From Lachnospiraceae bacterium (GTDB lineage: Bacteria; Bacillota; Clostridia; Lachnospirales; Lachnospiraceae), in the NCBI GenBank assembly GCA_022796795.1, contig JAAWJI010000001.1:142410-206409 (forward strand): 64,000 nucleotides of DNA. Reading direction: 5' to 3'. Shown here piece after piece: positions 17,902-27,145 of this stretch. Position 1 is the first letter of the stretch. Each line of letters starts with the position of its first letter. The notes below the pieces were generated by a model, which did not search any database, was not told the DNA's origin, and was given only the letters and a program-made list of their open reading frames with translations. Position numbers and translations under genes: made by a program.

Positions 17902-18831
17902 ATGTACTATTTTATTGTGAATCCAAGCTCCCGTTCGGGAAGAGGCAGGAAGGTCTGGCAGCAGGTGGAAGTGGAGCTAGAGCGGCTTTCTGTGGAATAC
18001 CGGGTCTTTTTTACCTCTGGACAGGGACATGCTATAAAGCTTTCCCGGGAGATTACCAGCCGGGATGGATCTCATACCCTGGTGGCTTTGGGCGGCGACG
18101 GAACGGTGAATGAGGTGATCAATGGAATCCAGGATTTTGACCGGGTGACCTTTGCCTATATTCCCACCGGATCCAGCAATGATTTTGCCAGGAGCCTTAA
18201 GCTTCCGGGGGAGCCTTTGGAGGCTCTCGCCAATATTCTGCATCCCAAGTATTATCGCAGAATTGATCTGGGAAGGATGGAGTATGGAAACAGGCAGAGA
18301 CTGTTTGCCGTGAGCTGCGGAATGGGCTTTGACGCTGCCGTCTGTTATGAGGCTCTCCACTCCAAAATGAAACGGCTTTTAAACCGGATCAAGCTGGGAA
18401 AGCTGACCTATGTGGGCATTGCCCTGCGCCAGATGATTCTCCTAAAGGGACATGCCATCAGTATGACGGCGGAGGGTTCTGGAAAGCGGATGTTTCCCAA
18501 GACCTTTTTTGTGTCGGTGATGAACTGCGCCTATGAGGGAGGCGGATTGAAAATGTGTCCCCAAGCGCAGCCCTTTGACGGACGATTGGATACCTGCGTG
18601 GTGGAGTCAGTGAATAAACTTTTCCTATCCCTGGTTCTCCCCACGGCTTTTTTTGGAAAGCATACCCATTTCTGGTGTGTACATATGAACCGGGGGCCAG
18701 TGATTCGTCTAAAGGCCCAGACGCCGCTGCCTGTGCACGCGGATGGGGAATTCTGTAAATATCACAGGGAGCTTGTGATCAGCTGCCTTCCAGGGCGTCT
18801 GAAAATCATTGCCGGGAAAGAGGAGATTTGA
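17902..18831 (+). CDS. Diacylglycerol/sphingosine-type lipid kinase (YegS/DagK family)
   Basis: A 309-residue soluble kinase that phosphorylates a membrane lipid, usually diacylglycerol, using ATP. The N-terminal IVNPSS, the nucleotide-binding ALGGDGTVNE (GGDGT at 64-68) and IPTGSSNDFA are classic. The C-terminal domain carries the VHADGEF motif. ATG 17902 has GGAGG at correct spacing; ATG 17896, two codons upstream, is too close. The stop codon abuts the TTG start of cbiQ. Its pairing with a divergent PAP2 phosphatase suggests opposing steps on one lipid. Confidence 0.9.
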   Translation: MYYFIVNPSSRSGRGRKVWQQVEVELERLSVEYRVFFTSGQGHAIKLSREITSRDGSHTLVALGGDGTVNEVINGIQDFDRVTFAYIPTGSSNDFARSLKLPGEPLEALANILHPKYYRRIDLGRMEYGNRQRLFAVSCGMGFDAAVCYEALHSKMKRLLNRIKLGKLTYVGIALRQMILLKGHAISMTAEGSGKRMFPKTFFVSVMNCAYEGGGLKMCPQAQPFDGRLDTCVVESVNKLFLSLVLPTAFFGKHTHFWCVHMNRGPVIRLKAQTPLPVHADGEFCKYHRELVISCLPGRLKIIAGKEEI

Positions 18832-19671
18832 TTGCGTGTAAAAAATAAGAAGGCCCATGTGGGGCGCCGGCATGCAGCACATCAACATAGGGATGGCATG
18901 CTTTCCATTGATTATTATGCCTATGCATCTAAAATCAGGGGCTGGAATCCAGGCTTTAAGGTGGGTTTTGCCCTGGGGCTTTTGATTTTCGGTATTGCGG
19001 CGGACTCGGTATGGGTATCGCTTTTGATTTTCCTGGGTATGGCCTGGCTTACCGTGGGAAAAGGAGGGCTTAAGCTTTCCCGGTATATAAGCTTCCTGAC
19101 CGTGCCGCTGGTGTTTATCCTCATGAGCAGTGCGGCCATTGCCTGCAATTTTTCCTTTACAGCCCAGGGAGACTACCGCCTGCATCTGGGATTTTTTTAT
19201 GTATATACTACGGTGGAGGGACTGGAGCAGACAGGCCGGATTGTGATGAAAGCCCTGGGGGCGGTGAGCTGTATGTATATGATGTCCTTGTCCACTCCTG
19301 TGACGGAGATTGTAAATGTGCTGGGGAGGGCTCATATGCCGGCTTTGATCACAGAGCTGATGCATATGATTTACCGTTATATTTTTATTTTGCTGGAGGT
19401 GCAGAATAAGATGACCATAGCGGCAAAATCCCGGCTGGGCTACCGGGATCTGAAGACCTCCTACCTGTCCTTTGGACATACCTTAAGCAATCTTTTGGTA
19501 GTGTCCATGCGCAGAGCTAATGCTTATTATGATGCGCTGGAGTCCCGGTGCTATGATGGGGAGCTTTGTTTTCTGGAGGAGGAAAAGCCTCTGCGGGCGG
19601 CGCAGGTGGCGCCTGCCACGGGATTTGCGGCGGTTTTGCTGGCGGTGTGGATCTGGACAAGGCTGGGATGA
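18832..19671 (+). CDS. cbiQ: ECF transporter transmembrane subunit (CbiQ/EcfT family)
   Basis: A 279-residue membrane protein. It has the CbiQ-type start LSIDYYAYASKIRGWNP, about five hydrophobic segments, and the coupling helices with RRANAYYDALESRCYDG, the Ala-Arg-type motif that contacts the ATPases. The TTG at 18832 directly follows the kinase stop and has AGGAG six bases upstream; ATG 18898 is an alternative that gives 257 residues. It forms the core of an energy-coupling factor importer. No substrate-binding S subunit or CbiM/CbiN is nearby, so the substrate (cobalt, nickel or a vitamin) cannot be assigned. Confidence 0.85.
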   Translation: MRVKNKKAHVGRRHAAHQHRDGMLSIDYYAYASKIRGWNPGFKVGFALGLLIFGIAADSVWVSLLIFLGMAWLTVGKGGLKLSRYISFLTVPLVFILMSSAAIACNFSFTAQGDYRLHLGFFYVYTTVEGLEQTGRIVMKALGAVSCMYMMSLSTPVTEIVNVLGRAHMPALITELMHMIYRYIFILLEVQNKMTIAAKSRLGYRDLKTSYLSFGHTLSNLLVVSMRRANAYYDALESRCYDGELCFLEEEKPLRAAQVAPATGFAAVLLAVWIWTRLG

Positions 19672-19746
19672 GTTTTGCCCGAAAAATGGGGAACCTGGGG
19701 GGATAACCAGGTATTTGAGGGATGACACAGGAAAGAGGAGGCAGAC

Positions 19747-20574
19747 ATGGGAGATATATTGGTGGAGGTACGGGACCTGTACTATACATATTCGGATGAT
19801 CATGACGCGCTGAAGGGGATCAGCGTGGGAATCCGCCAGGGAGAAAAGGTGGCGGTGGTAGGGTCCAACGGAGCCGGGAAATCCACCTTTTTCCTGAATC
19901 TAAATGGGGTGCTGACGCCCAGCTCCGGGGAGATTCTCTATCGGGGAAGGGTTATGGGCAGGAGCAAGAAGGAGCTAAATGAGCTGCGAAAAAATATCGG
20001 CATTGTGTTTCAGGATGCGGACAATCAGATCATAGCCTCCACGGTCATGGGGGAGGTTTCCTTTGGTCCCATGAATCTAAAGCTTTCCAGGGAGGAAGTG
20101 AGGGAACGGGTGGAGGAGGCTTTGGCCTATATGAATATCACGGAATTTCGGGACCGCCCGCCTCACTATTTAAGCGGTGGGGAGAAAAAGCGGGTCAGCA
20201 TTGCAGATATTATCGCTATGAAGCCAGAACTGATTATCTTTGATGAACCCACGGCAGCCCTGGATCCCCTAAACGCAGGCAGGCTGGAGCACACCATTTC
20301 CAGGCTGGAGAAGCAGGGCATGACCATGCTGATCTCCACTCACGACATTGATTTTGCCTACCGCTGGGCAGACCGGGTGCTGGTGTTTGCGGAAGGAAGC
20401 ATCCTTGCGGACGGAGATCCGGTGGCTGTGTTTAAGGACATGGAGGTGCTTTTGCGAGCCCATCTACGGCGTCCTACCCTGCTGGATATGTATGATCTTT
20501 TGGTGGAGAGGGGAAAACTACCGGATGAGGGGCGGTATCCCCGGAAGGTGGAGGACTTTGCGGAAATACTATAG
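19747..20574 (+). CDS. cbiO: ECF transporter ATP-binding subunit (CbiO/EcfA family)
   Basis: A 275-residue ABC ATPase. It shows Walker A GSNGAGKST, a Q-loop in VFQDADNQI, the signature LSGGEKKRVSIA and Walker B LIIFDEPTAALDP. The DADNQI Q-loop region and C-terminal extension are typical of ECF ATPases. A single ATPase gene implies a homodimer, as in cobalt systems, rather than the EcfA1/EcfA2 pair. It lies 75 bases after cbiQ with a good GAAAGAGGAGG site. Confidence 0.9.
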   Translation: MGDILVEVRDLYYTYSDDHDALKGISVGIRQGEKVAVVGSNGAGKSTFFLNLNGVLTPSSGEILYRGRVMGRSKKELNELRKNIGIVFQDADNQIIASTVMGEVSFGPMNLKLSREEVRERVEEALAYMNITEFRDRPPHYLSGGEKKRVSIADIIAMKPELIIFDEPTAALDPLNAGRLEHTISRLEKQGMTMLISTHDIDFAYRWADRVLVFAEGSILADGDPVAVFKDMEVLLRAHLRRPTLLDMYDLLVERGKLPDEGRYPRKVEDFAEIL

Positions 20575-20594
20575 AAGGAAGAGAGGAATTGAAA

Positions 20595-22874
20595 ATGGAA
20601 ATTGTTTATAGAGAAGAGCAGGGGCTGTTTCGCCTGACCTCTGGCAACATGGAGTATGGAATCGGCATTGTGGACGGCCAGTATGTGGGACATGTGTATT
20701 TTGGAAAAAGGATTGAGGATGACGGATACACGTATCTGATGCGGACCGGGGAGGCTCCGTATACGCCTTCCGCCAACAAGAGGGAGACAGGGGCCTTTAT
20801 GGATTCCTTTCCCTTTGAATATTCTGTCTGGGGAAGGGGAGACTACCGGGAGAGCTGTCTGATGGTGAAAAGTCCGGAAGGGTACCGAGGATGTGAGCTG
20901 TGGTATGAGGGCTACCGAATCCTGGATGGAAAACCCAGGCTTTCTGGTCTTCCCGCTACCTTCTGCAAGGACCCGGAGGGAGGGGACGGAAAAACATTGG
21001 AGCTGTACTGCAAGGATAAGGTTTTGGGGCTTCGTGTGATCCTGCGGTACAGTATTTTTGCGGACAGTGAGGCTCTTCTTAGAAGCGTGGAGCTGGTCAA
21101 TGAGGGAGACAAAAGGGTTTGCCTGGAGAAGGTGCTTAGCGCCTGCCTGGATATGGACAGCGGCCATGAGCAGGTGCTGACCTTAAATGGTTCCTGGGGC
21201 AGAGAGCGGCATATGGAGAGAAGGGACTTGGCTTATGGAAAGCAGCAGGTATCCTCTGTGCGGGGAGAGACCAGCCATCAGGAGCAGCCATTTATGGCGG
21301 TTCTGGATCAAAATGCAGATCAGGATCATGGAGAGGTCTACGCCATGCATCTCATATACTCCGGAAACTTTGCGGCTCAGGTGGAAAAGAGTCAGTATGA
21401 CAGCCTGCGCATGACAATAGGCATCCATCCCGAGGGATTTTCCTGGATGCTGAAGCCGGGAGAACATTTTACAGCTCCCGAGGCGGTTCTTGTATATTCG
21501 GATGAGGGACTGGGCAAAATGACACGTACCTTCCATGATCTGTATCGGAACCATCTGATCCGCAGTCCTTATCTCCATGAGAAGCGCCCTGTTCTCCTCA
21601 ATAACTGGGAGGCCACCTATTTTGACTTTAATTCAGACAAGCTTATTGCGATTGCAAGGGAGGCCGGGAAGCGGGGCATTGAAATGCTGGTCATGGACGA
21701 CGGCTGGTTTGGATGTCGGGATTCTGACAACAGCTCCTTGGGGGATTGGTTTGTAAACGAGGAAAAGCTCCAGGGAACCTTAAAGGAGCTGGTGGACCGG
21801 GTCCGGGAGGAAGGCCTTTTGTTCGGTATCTGGTTTGAGCCGGAGATGGTTTCCCCTAACTCCCTTCTGTATCGGCAGCATCCAGACTGGGCATTTGCTG
21901 TGCCGGGACGGGATCCGGTGCAGATTCGGGCTCAGTATGTGCTGGATCTGTCCAGGCCTGAGGTGCGGGATTATGTATTTGAGGCGGTGGCAAATATTTT
22001 GCGGAGCGCGGATATTTCCTATGTGAAATGGGACATGAACCGGCAGCTGACCGATGTAGGCGGCTTGTGCATGGGAGCGGAGCGCCAAGGAGAGCTGTTT
22101 CATCGGTACGTGCTGGGAGTTTACGAGCTGCAGGAGCGGCTGGTGACAGAGTTTCCGGGGCTTTTGCTGGAGAATTGCTCCGCAGGGGGAGCCAGGTTTG
22201 ATCCGGGAATGCTCTACTACAGCCCCCAGATCTGGTGCTCTGATGACACGGATGCTATAGAGAGACTGGCGATTCAGGAGGGTACGGCCTTATTGTATCC
22301 CTTAAGTACCATGGGAGCTCATGTCAGCGACTGTCCCAACCATGTCACTGGGCGGGTGACGCCCTTTACCACCCGGGGGCATGTGGCCATGGCCGGAACC
22401 TTTGGCTATGAGCTGGACATTACCCGTATATCCAGGGAGGATCAAAAGGAGATTGAGGAACAGGTGAAGCAGTATCATCAGTTCCAGCCCTTAGTGCGGG
22501 AAGGAGATTACTTTCGGATCGCCTCCTACTCGGAAAATCATCTCTATGACTGCTGGGAGGTGGTCTCCAAGGATCAAAGACAAGCCCTGGTAACCTATGT
22601 GCAGGTATTAGCCAGGCCCAACTACCATAGCCGGAGGATTCGGCTCAAGGGGCTTAGGGAGGATGGATGGTACCGTCTGGAGACAGAGGACCTGCGCATG
22701 GGAGAGTATGGAGAAGGTCTGGCCCAGCCTCAAAATGGGGGTGTGTACAGCGGCAGGCTTTTGATGCGGGGCGGTATCCTGGTAGATCCTATGAAGGGAG
22801 ATTATACCAGCAGGCTGTTTCATCTTGTGTCAGTAGATCATCCGGGTTCCCGGGGAACAAAAGGGCAAGGCTGA
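20595..22874 (+). CDS. Alpha-galactosidase, glycoside hydrolase family 36
   Basis: A 759-residue intracellular enzyme that removes terminal alpha-galactose, for example from raffinose or melibiose. GH36 hallmarks are MLVMDDGWFG, the nucleophile in YVKWDMNR (about Asp480), the substrate-binding ENCSAGGARFDPG and the acid/base aspartate in WCSDDTDAIERL (about Asp550). There is no signal peptide. The length fits bacterial GH36 group I (about 720-760). ATG 20595 is chosen, with GAGAGGA 7 bases upstream; a TTG two codons earlier is possible. It starts 20 bases after cbiO, an unusual partner; no galactoside transporter is adjacent. Confidence 0.95.
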   Translation: MEIVYREEQGLFRLTSGNMEYGIGIVDGQYVGHVYFGKRIEDDGYTYLMRTGEAPYTPSANKRETGAFMDSFPFEYSVWGRGDYRESCLMVKSPEGYRGCELWYEGYRILDGKPRLSGLPATFCKDPEGGDGKTLELYCKDKVLGLRVILRYSIFADSEALLRSVELVNEGDKRVCLEKVLSACLDMDSGHEQVLTLNGSWGRERHMERRDLAYGKQQVSSVRGETSHQEQPFMAVLDQNADQDHGEVYAMHLIYSGNFAAQVEKSQYDSLRMTIGIHPEGFSWMLKPGEHFTAPEAVLVYSDEGLGKMTRTFHDLYRNHLIRSPYLHEKRPVLLNNWEATYFDFNSDKLIAIAREAGKRGIEMLVMDDGWFGCRDSDNSSLGDWFVNEEKLQGTLKELVDRVREEGLLFGIWFEPEMVSPNSLLYRQHPDWAFAVPGRDPVQIRAQYVLDLSRPEVRDYVFEAVANILRSADISYVKWDMNRQLTDVGGLCMGAERQGELFHRYVLGVYELQERLVTEFPGLLLENCSAGGARFDPGMLYYSPQIWCSDDTDAIERLAIQEGTALLYPLSTMGAHVSDCPNHVTGRVTPFTTRGHVAMAGTFGYELDITRISREDQKEIEEQVKQYHQFQPLVREGDYFRIASYSENHLYDCWEVVSKDQRQALVTYVQVLARPNYHSRRIRLKGLREDGWYRLETEDLRMGEYGEGLAQPQNGGVYSGRLLMRGGILVDPMKGDYTSRLFHLVSVDHPGSRGTKGQG

Positions 22875-22918
22875 AGGGGTCTCCCTGGATAACAAAAGGA
22901 AACTTATGGGCGTCTGCG

Positions 22919-22947
22919 TTGACTATTGGGAAAGATTCGTGTAGAAT
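22919..22947 (+). promoter_or_regulatory. Promoter of the UGM-like flavoenzyme
   Basis: TTGACT and TAGAAT, each with five of six consensus bases, are separated by 17 bases, about 95 bases before the flavoenzyme start. This gives the gene its own transcription unit, ended by the terminator at 24625-24670. Confidence 0.65.
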
Positions 22948-23039
22948 AAACGGAAGAATGGTTACTTTTGGTAAGTAGAGAACTGTTTTCCTCAATTTTT
23001 AGGGAAAAGGCGGGAAGGCAGGAGGCAGAGAGGTTTAAA

Positions 23040-24602
23040 ATGAAAAGAGCAGTGATTATTGGAGCTGGCCCGGCAGGGCTTACGGCAGCCTATGAGCTTT
23101 TAAAGCGTTCGGATGAGTATGAGGTGCTGATTCTGGAGGAGAGCCAGGAGATCGGCGGAATTTCCCGTACGGTCCGTTACCATGGCAACCGCATGGACAT
23201 TGGCGGCCATCGCTTCTTTTCCAAGGATGACCGGGTGACTGCCTGGTGGGATAAAATCATGCCCCGGCAGGGAAAACCCTCCTACGACGACCGGGTGCTG
23301 GGCCGGAAGGTTCTCCTGAAAAAGGGAGGGCCGGATCCGGAGAAGGAGGACCGGGTTATGCTGACCCGAAACCGGGTGTCCCGGATTTACTATCAGAAGA
23401 AGTTTTTTGAATACCCTATCAGCGGAAAGATTATCTTTCAGCTGGATTTCATCACCCTTATGAAGGCTGGATTCAGCTATCTTGCTTCTGTGGTGCATAA
23501 AAAGCCCGAGGACTCCCTGGAAAATTTCTATATCAACAGCTTTGGGCGCAAGCTCTACTCCATGTTTTTTGAGGGCTACACGGAGAAGCTGTGGGGCCGT
23601 CATCCCAGCCAGATTTCCGCGGACTGGGGCGCTCAGCGGACCAAGGGCCTGTCCATTATAGGCATACTAAAGGACATGGTGTCCAAGATGCTTCCGGGAA
23701 AGAAGGACAAGCACAAGGTACAGACCTCCCTGATCGAGGAGTTTAACTATCCCAAATATGGTCCGGGACAGCTGTGGGAGACAGCGGCGGACGAGATCGT
23801 AAAGATGGGAGGAGAGATCCGCAAGGGCTGCCGGGTAACCCGGGTGCAGACAGAAGGGAACCGGGTCACTGGCCTGGAGTACCAGAGCGATGGACAGGCC
23901 TGTACGGTAGAGGGAGACGTATTCTTCTCCTCCATGCCTCTCAAGGATTTGGTGGCCGGAATGCCGGAGGTGCCGGAGAAAGAGGCGAAAATCGCCGCCG
24001 GGCTTCCCTACCGGGATTTTGTCACCGTAGGCCTTTTGGTGGACAAGCTTAACCTGAAAAATGAAACGGAACTTAAGACCCTGAGCAATATTGTGCCGGA
24101 CTGCTGGATCTATGTGCAGGATGTGGGCGTTAAGCTTGGCCGGATCCAGATTTTCAACAACTGGTCTCCTTATATGGTGCAGGATCCGGAGCATACGGTA
24201 TGGATCGGCCTGGAGTATTTTTGCGACGAGGGCGACAAATACTGGAAGCTGAGCCAGGAGAAATGGGTGAAGCTGGGTGTTCACGAGCTGATCAAAATGG
24301 GCGTAATCTCCGACGAGAAGCAGGTGCTGGATTCTCATCGGGAGCGGGTGAAGAAGGCGTATCCGGCCTATTTCGACACCTACGCAGAGATCGACCAGCT
24401 GATCGGCTATCTGAACCAGTTTGAAAATCTTTACTGCGTGGGCCGAAACGGCCAGCACCGGTACAACAACATGGATCACTCCATGGCCACCTCCTTTGAG
24501 GCGGTGGACAACCTGCTGAGCGGAAAGAGCGGGAAGGAGAATGTGTGGAGCGTGAACACGGAAAAGGAATATCATGAAGTGAAGAGCCAGGAGGAGAAGT
24601 AG
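23040..24602 (+). CDS. FAD-dependent oxidoreductase, UDP-galactopyranose-mutase-like
   Basis: A 520-residue flavoprotein. It has the dinucleotide-binding start [15 protein letters not shown], then IGGISRTV and [12 protein letters not shown], a pattern shared with UDP-galactopyranose mutases and the HemY-like COG1232 group. The C-terminal [21 protein letters not shown] closes the flavin site. It is about 140 residues longer than true Glf, such as the one at 4395-5540. Related long proteins occur in capsule and exopolysaccharide loci, but their reaction is not settled. Here it stands alone with its own promoter and terminator. ATG 23040 is used because the fold begins there. Confidence 0.8.
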   Translation: MKRAVIIGAGPAGLTAAYELLKRSDEYEVLILEESQEIGGISRTVRYHGNRMDIGGHRFFSKDDRVTAWWDKIMPRQGKPSYDDRVLGRKVLLKKGGPDPEKEDRVMLTRNRVSRIYYQKKFFEYPISGKIIFQLDFITLMKAGFSYLASVVHKKPEDSLENFYINSFGRKLYSMFFEGYTEKLWGRHPSQISADWGAQRTKGLSIIGILKDMVSKMLPGKKDKHKVQTSLIEEFNYPKYGPGQLWETAADEIVKMGGEIRKGCRVTRVQTEGNRVTGLEYQSDGQACTVEGDVFFSSMPLKDLVAGMPEVPEKEAKIAAGLPYRDFVTVGLLVDKLNLKNETELKTLSNIVPDCWIYVQDVGVKLGRIQIFNNWSPYMVQDPEHTVWIGLEYFCDEGDKYWKLSQEKWVKLGVHELIKMGVISDEKQVLDSHRERVKKAYPAYFDTYAEIDQLIGYLNQFENLYCVGRNGQHRYNNMDHSMATSFEAVDNLLSGKSGKENVWSVNTEKEYHEVKSQEEK

Positions 24603-24624
24603 AAACTTTCTGTTAAGCAAAGCG

Positions 24625-24670
24625 AAAAAACTGAGCCACTACTGTTATTGTTGGTAGTGGCTCAGTTTTT
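24625..24670 (+). terminator. Strong terminator after the UGM-like flavoenzyme
   Basis: A perfect 17-base-pair stem (AAAAACTGAGCCACTAC with its complement) encloses an 11-base loop and ends in a T tract. The A-rich 5' side means it could also act on the opposite strand. Confidence 0.9.
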
Positions 24671-24718
24671 ATCATAGATTGGGTGGGGAAATGGTTTTTT
24701 ATGAAATTTCTTTTTTCT

Positions 24719-24748
24719 GTGACATATCTCTTCTTTCAAAAGTATAAT
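24719..24748 (+). promoter_or_regulatory. Promoter of the sigma/anti-sigma operon
   Basis: GTGACA and a perfect TATAAT are separated by 18 bases, about 25 bases before the sigma gene start. It looks like a housekeeping sigma-A promoter rather than an auto-regulated ECF promoter. Confidence 0.62.
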
Positions 24749-24774
24749 AGGTACAGGCCTGGAAGGAGGAGCAT

Positions 24775-25407
24775 ATGAATCGGGACATGGAACGGAAACA
24801 GCAGATTGAAGCTCTGATTTTGAAATATGAGAAAACGGTATACAAGCTGGCTTATTCTTATATGAGGAATAGGCAGGATACCGACGACATTTATCAGGAG
24901 GTCTTCCTGCGGTTTTTCCGGAAGAAACCGGAGTTTGAAAGTGAGGAGCATGAGAAGGCGTGGTTCATTCGAACTACAATAAATTGCTGTAAGAGTTATT
25001 TTTTGTCTGGTTGGGTGAAACGGACCATGGCTCTGGAGGAACAGACCATGGGCCGGGAGGACAGCTATGAGATGGAGGAACGCAGCGACCTGTTTTATGC
25101 GGTCATGGAGCTCCCTGTGAAGTATCGGACGGTGATTCATCTTTTTTACTATGAGAGGTACACGGTAAGGGAGATTGCCGAGCTTCTGGAGGAAAAGGTG
25201 ACGACTATTACGACCAGGCTTAGCAGAGGACGGGAGCAGCTTCGGGAGGTGCTGGATGCGGAGGCGGCCAGGGAGTCTAAGGGACATGGGAACATGGCTC
25301 GCAAAAAACGGGCCGGCGCCCAAGGAGCGGGAAACAGAAGTCAGAGCCCTAAGAGTACGGGAAATTTATCAGTGGTGGGACAGAAGGAAACTTATATTAG
25401 ATTTTAG
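24775..25407 (+). CDS. RNA polymerase ECF-type sigma factor
   Basis: A 210-residue sigma-70 family protein with only regions 2 and 4. Region 2 includes KLAYSYMRNRQDTDDIYQEVFLRFF, given here as its two halves KLAYSYMRNR and DTDDIYQEVF at about residues 23-45. Region 4 includes YTVREIAELL and TRLSRGREQLREVL. A basic tail of about 35 residues follows region 4. ECF sigmas redirect RNA polymerase to a small regulon and are held inactive by a membrane anti-sigma factor. That factor is most likely the DUF4179 protein encoded 18 bases downstream. The ribosome site is a strong GGAGGAG. Confidence 0.9.
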   Translation: MNRDMERKQQIEALILKYEKTVYKLAYSYMRNRQDTDDIYQEVFLRFFRKKPEFESEEHEKAWFIRTTINCCKSYFLSGWVKRTMALEEQTMGREDSYEMEERSDLFYAVMELPVKYRTVIHLFYYERYTVREIAELLEEKVTTITTRLSRGREQLREVLDAEAARESKGHGNMARKKRAGAQGAGNRSQSPKSTGNLSVVGQKETYIRF

Positions 25408-25425
25408 AAAAGGAGGAGTGTAGGC

Positions 25426-26994
25426 ATGAGTATAAAAGGATATAAGAATGCATTTTGGGGTATTGAGCCTTCTAAGGAACTGCACGACTCTTTGCTTCAT
25501 GCAGTTTTAAACGAGGAGAACGAAAGGAAAATGGAAGATAGAGGAGGGAAACGGATGAAACGAAGCAGGCGTGTAAGGTCCAGGCTGATTGCGGCCTGTG
25601 CGGCGGTGATGATTCTTGGTGTATCTATGACAGCAGTGGCAGCATTTGATTTTAATGAAATTTTCCAGGGCTTCTTTAAAAAGGAAACCATAGTGGAAAA
25701 AGAGGGGAAAAGTGAGGTTTCGGAGGTGCCCCTGGAGGCAGGAGATGATTTTCTTGCAAGCGCGGGAAATGTGATCCAGGAGGAGACGGTGGGAAACGGC
25801 CTTAAGCTGACGCTTCGGGGAACAGTGGGAGACGGCAATGCTCTTTACGCGGCTCTTGATGTGGAGACTGAGGACGGAAGCCCTTTTAGCGTAGAGCAGG
25901 AGAACAGTGTGCAGTCCTACCGGTTTGAGGAGGTTATGCTTGAGAGCGAGGGCATTGGCGGCCAGGGACTTGATCGGTGTTACTGTGGCCTGGAACGGAT
26001 TGACGATGGCAGCGTGCCGGGGAAAGCCACCTTTTTGTTGTCCGAGACTTTTGAGAATGATTTGAAAGGGAAAGAGATTAAGATTTCCTTGCGGAATCTG
26101 ATGACAGAGAGCAATGAGATTATTGACATGGGCATGGATAAAACCATCTGGGATTTGATGCAGGAGTTTGAACCTTTGGAGATCTGTGAAGGGAGCAACG
26201 AAAGTTTAGGGATGGAAATGTATACAGAAGAAATGGATGCAGATGGCAATATGGATAGGCATGAGAGCTTTATGGTAGAAAAAACAAAGAAGCGGATTGC
26301 ATTTTCCTCCAGATACCCGGAAGCGCGTATTTCTAACATGGGGATCGTTAAGGGGCAGTATGAGGATAATCTGATTGTTAATCTGGATTTTGGGGGAGAG
26401 TTTGACTGGGATCTTCTGGATCAGAAGTCTCTGATTGTAATGGATCGCCGTACTGGACAGGTGATCAATGAAAGCTCCGGAGCTATGGCTATCGGAAACG
26501 GAGCCGAGGAAGATTATTTTCCGGGCATGGAGGGCCAGGCGGATATTGTGGGGGAAGATTACGTTTCCTGTCGTTATTGTTATAATGACATCAGTGAGAG
26601 CCAGGCGAAAAATGCAGTCTTTGCCCTGGGCGGCGACGGCTCCTACGATGAATTGTTTGGCGGCGAGTGGACGTTAAGTTTCCGAGTGGACTATGAGGAC
26701 ACGATGAAAACCTGGGAATTGCAGGAAAAGGCTGTAGCCGGAAATATGGAAATCAAAAAAGTTCAGATTTCTCCCGTGTCTGCTGTGATAGAATTCGACA
26801 TATTGTCGGATGACATTGTAGAGTTTGACGATATTTCCCTGAAGCTTAAGAACGGAAACCAGGTGAAATGGAATGCGATTGGCTGGGACGCCGAGAGAGA
26901 AGATACAAAATCCTGCCGGGTACTCTGGAAGAGCGTGGTGGATCTGGAGGATATTGAAGGCATTATTGTAAATGGCACAGAGATCGGGTTATAG
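25426..26994 (+). CDS. DUF4179-containing membrane protein, probable anti-sigma factor
   Basis: A 522-residue protein with a cytoplasmic N-terminus of about 50 residues, one membrane helix at about 53-74 and a large outer domain of about 445 residues. The N-terminal part through residue 140 resembles the DUF4179 family, which pairs with ECF sigma factors in Firmicutes. The inferred role is to bind the upstream sigma factor inside and sense a signal outside. Cytoplasmic helices with the sequence FWGIEPSKELHDSLLHAVL would be the sigma-binding part. No zinc-binding anti-sigma motif (HxxxCxxC) is visible. Confidence 0.8.
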   Translation: MSIKGYKNAFWGIEPSKELHDSLLHAVLNEENERKMEDRGGKRMKRSRRVRSRLIAACAAVMILGVSMTAVAAFDFNEIFQGFFKKETIVEKEGKSEVSEVPLEAGDDFLASAGNVIQEETVGNGLKLTLRGTVGDGNALYAALDVETEDGSPFSVEQENSVQSYRFEEVMLESEGIGGQGLDRCYCGLERIDDGSVPGKATFLLSETFENDLKGKEIKISLRNLMTESNEIIDMGMDKTIWDLMQEFEPLEICEGSNESLGMEMYTEEMDADGNMDRHESFMVEKTKKRIAFSSRYPEARISNMGIVKGQYEDNLIVNLDFGGEFDWDLLDQKSLIVMDRRTGQVINESSGAMAIGNGAEEDYFPGMEGQADIVGEDYVSCRYCYNDISESQAKNAVFALGGDGSYDELFGGEWTLSFRVDYEDTMKTWELQEKAVAGNMEIKKVQISPVSAVIEFDILSDDIVEFDDISLKLKNGNQVKWNAIGWDAEREDTKSCRVLWKSVVDLEDIEGIIVNGTEIGL

Positions 26995-27015
26995 GTTTAC
27001 CTTAGAAATAATTCG

Positions 27016-27044
27016 TTGAAATGTGCCAAGGGTTACAGTATAAT
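27016..27044 (+). promoter_or_regulatory. Promoter of the two-component/ABC exporter region
   Basis: TTGAAA and a perfect TATAAT are 17 bases apart, about 100 bases before the response-regulator start. The leader contains a hairpin at 27059-27084 (CAGCAGGTC, TTAA loop, then GGCCTGCTG) without a following T tract, whose role is unclear. Confidence 0.7.
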
Positions 27045-27145
27045 AAAAGAAGCAAGAAAGCAGCAGGTCTTAAGGCCTGCTGTTTGCCATTTGAGCAAAT
27101 GAGAAAATCAGGAAATCTTGTTGGAAAGAGAGAGGAAGAGCAGCC

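Noticed and set aside
27059..27084. Hairpin in the leader of the response regulator as an intrinsic terminator
   Set aside because: The stem is good but is followed by TTTGCC rather than a T tract, and it lies downstream of the promoter at 27016-27044.
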